From Thalassospira sp. MCCC 1A03138 (GTDB lineage: Bacteria; Pseudomonadota; Alphaproteobacteria; Rhodospirillales; Thalassospiraceae), in assembly GCF_002115785.1 (NCBI RefSeq), contig NZ_JFJY01000007.1, forward strand, positions 124,001 through 188,000: 64,000 nucleotides of DNA, given 5' to 3'. The translations under genes were made by a program, and so were the position numbers. Positions 63,086 through 64,000 of the stretch are shown piece after piece. The notes under the pieces are model-generated. The model was not told the origin of the DNA, made no database searches, and saw only the letters and a program-made list of their open reading frames with translations. The stretch's first letter is position 1; each line of letters opens with the position of its first letter.

Positions 63086-64000
63086 GTGTACAGGGTAGTG
63101 GGTTGCTTTATATCGCTGGCATTCTTGCTGGCCGTGGCTTTGACCGCGGCGCAGCGCAATGCATATGCTGCTGAGTTCGGCGAAGCGCCGATGCTTGCCG
63201 ACATGGTGGCAAACGGCAAATTATCCCCGGCTTCGGAACGCCTGCCCAAGACCCCGATGATTGTCACCCCCAATGACAAGCTTGGCCAATATGGCGGCAC
63301 ATGGATGATGGCGCAGAATGCGGAACGTGATCATGCCCTTCTGATCCGGACGATCGGCTATGAACCGCTTTTACGCTGGACCCCGCAATGGACAGATACC
63401 GTTCCCAACGTTGCCCTTTCGATGCAGGCCAACAGCGATGCCACGGAATTTGTATTCCGGTTGCGCCCGGGAATGCGCTGGTCGGATGGCGCGCCTTTTA
63501 CCGCCGAAGATATCTTATTCTGGTATGATGACATTCTGCGCAACCCGGCCTTTGGCAATGTGACGCCTGAATGGCTCACCGCGGGTGGAAATCCGGTACA
63601 CATTGAAAAGGTCGACGAAACCACCGTCGCGTTCCGCTTCGACACCCCCTATGGGCTGTTTCCGACCTTCCTTGCCCGTCCCGAAGGTGTCGAACCGGTC
63701 AGCTACCCTGCTCATTTCCTGCGTCCTCTGCTTCCGAAATACAACAAACAGGCTGATGCCGATGCGCAACAGCTTGGCTTCAGGGGCTGGAAGGATCGCT
63801 TCCTTTCCGTATTCGGGACGCCGGGTACCATCGATGATCCCAGCCGCTGGATGAATCCTCAGGTGCCGACCCTGAACGCTTGGGTCCTGTCCGGAACTTA
63901 TGGCAAAGACGATCCGCTGGTCGCAGTCCGCAACCCGTTTTACTGGAAAATCGATCCGGGCGGTCGACAGCTACCCTATATCGACAGGGTTTCCTTTGAT
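63086..64000 (+). CDS. Family-5 extracellular solute-binding protein (peptide/oligosaccharide ABC importer), C-terminus cut by window edge
   Basis: Visible part 305 residues from a GTG at 63086 that follows AGGGGAAG. A signal peptide (residues about 4-28, ending AYAA) is followed by VTPNDKLGQYGGTWMMAQNAERDHALLIRTIGYEPLLRW and the SBP_bac_5 core (FRLRPGMRWSDGAPFTAEDILFWYDDI). The GQYGGTW start is typical of the family-5 subgroup linked in alphaproteobacteria to alpha-galactoside, peptide or oligosaccharide uptake. The substrate is unknown. The permease and ATPase genes are probably beyond the right edge. Confidence 0.88.
   Translation, partial: MYRVVGCFISLAFLLAVALTAAQRNAYAAEFGEAPMLADMVANGKLSPASERLPKTPMIVTPNDKLGQYGGTWMMAQNAERDHALLIRTIGYEPLLRWTPQWTDTVPNVALSMQANSDATEFVFRLRPGMRWSDGAPFTAEDILFWYDDILRNPAFGNVTPEWLTAGGNPVHIEKVDETTVAFRFDTPYGLFPTFLARPEGVEPVSYPAHFLRPLLPKYNKQADADAQQLGFRGWKDRFLSVFGTPGTIDDPSRWMNPQVPTLNAWVLSGTYGKDDPLVAVRNPFYWKIDPGGRQLPYIDRVSFD

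Noticed and set aside
1-64000. CRISPR arrays, tRNA genes, rRNA genes, transposases, integrases and phage genes
   Set aside because: None was seen on either strand in the intergenic gaps or among the coding frames.

Overview
The window looks like chromosomal DNA of an alphaproteobacterium of the Rhodospirillales, most likely Thalassospira or a close relative. This rests on gene content and protein flavour: the HIG1-type small membrane protein next to a PduO-type adenosyltransferase and etfBA-hbd, the argH-lptM-lysA operon, the DUF4175 (TIGR02302) protein, the chorismate mutase-hisC-tyrC block divergent from metXW, and pstSCAB-phoUB. I ran no database search. I see no transposase, integrase, phage gene, CRISPR array, rRNA or tRNA. 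The region reads as housekeeping core with small accessory pieces.

Layout: 1-5191 holds a nitrate/cyanate/bicarbonate-type ABC transporter (NrtA-B-C order, minus strand) divergent from a PAS/sigma-54 activator. A near-perfect -24/-12 promoter and three palindromic activator sites lie between them. 5319-9050 holds the HIG1-like protein, corrinoid adenosyltransferase, electron-transfer flavoprotein and 3-hydroxybutyryl-CoA dehydrogenase. 9249-11788 holds two sugar kinases (xylB, rbsK). 11795-15208 holds a TlpA thioredoxin and the arginine/lysine genes. 15287-16226 is about 0.9 kb without a convincing gene, with degenerate tandem repeats and a small-RNA or attenuator-like hairpin. 16227-23303 is envelope and division: DUF4175 protein, zinc-ribbon membrane protein, FtsEX, YdcF and PlsC. 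23383-28904 (minus) holds two EamA exporters around a ChaC-like protein, then aromatic and histidinol-phosphate-type aminotransferase genes. 29082-30890 is metXW. 31009-32179 is an uncharacterised lipoprotein and helical partner. 32176-39572 (minus) holds moaE, pgsA, a uracil permease, uvrC, folB, a pteridine-reductase-like SDR and a Ca2+/Na+ antiporter, with a DnaA-box-like cluster beside uvrC. 39850-41610 is a Kef-type transporter.

41673-47820 is the phosphate module phoB-phoU-pstB-pstA-pstC-pstS, transcribed leftwards from pstS. phoR is not here. 48628-56247 is a pyc-glcD-glcE-glcF operon reading leftwards from a strong sigma-70 promoter, with a 21-bp GntR/FadR-type palindrome just upstream. 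This suggests shared control of pyruvate carboxylation and glycolate oxidation. 56682-59700 holds a Cache-domain histidine kinase, a NarL-type regulator and a Crp/Fnr regulator. 59720-62573 (minus) holds a predicted HExxH membrane protein, a TraR/DksA zinc protein and two uncharacterised proteins. The right edge cuts a family-5 solute-binding protein.

I found no wholly new multi-gene system that I can defend. The best leads are regulatory: the sigma-54 triple-palindrome region, the GntR-type operator over pyc-glcDEF, and the DnaA-box cluster. Next come the uncharacterised proteins at 31009-32179, 48246-48536 and 60989-62203.
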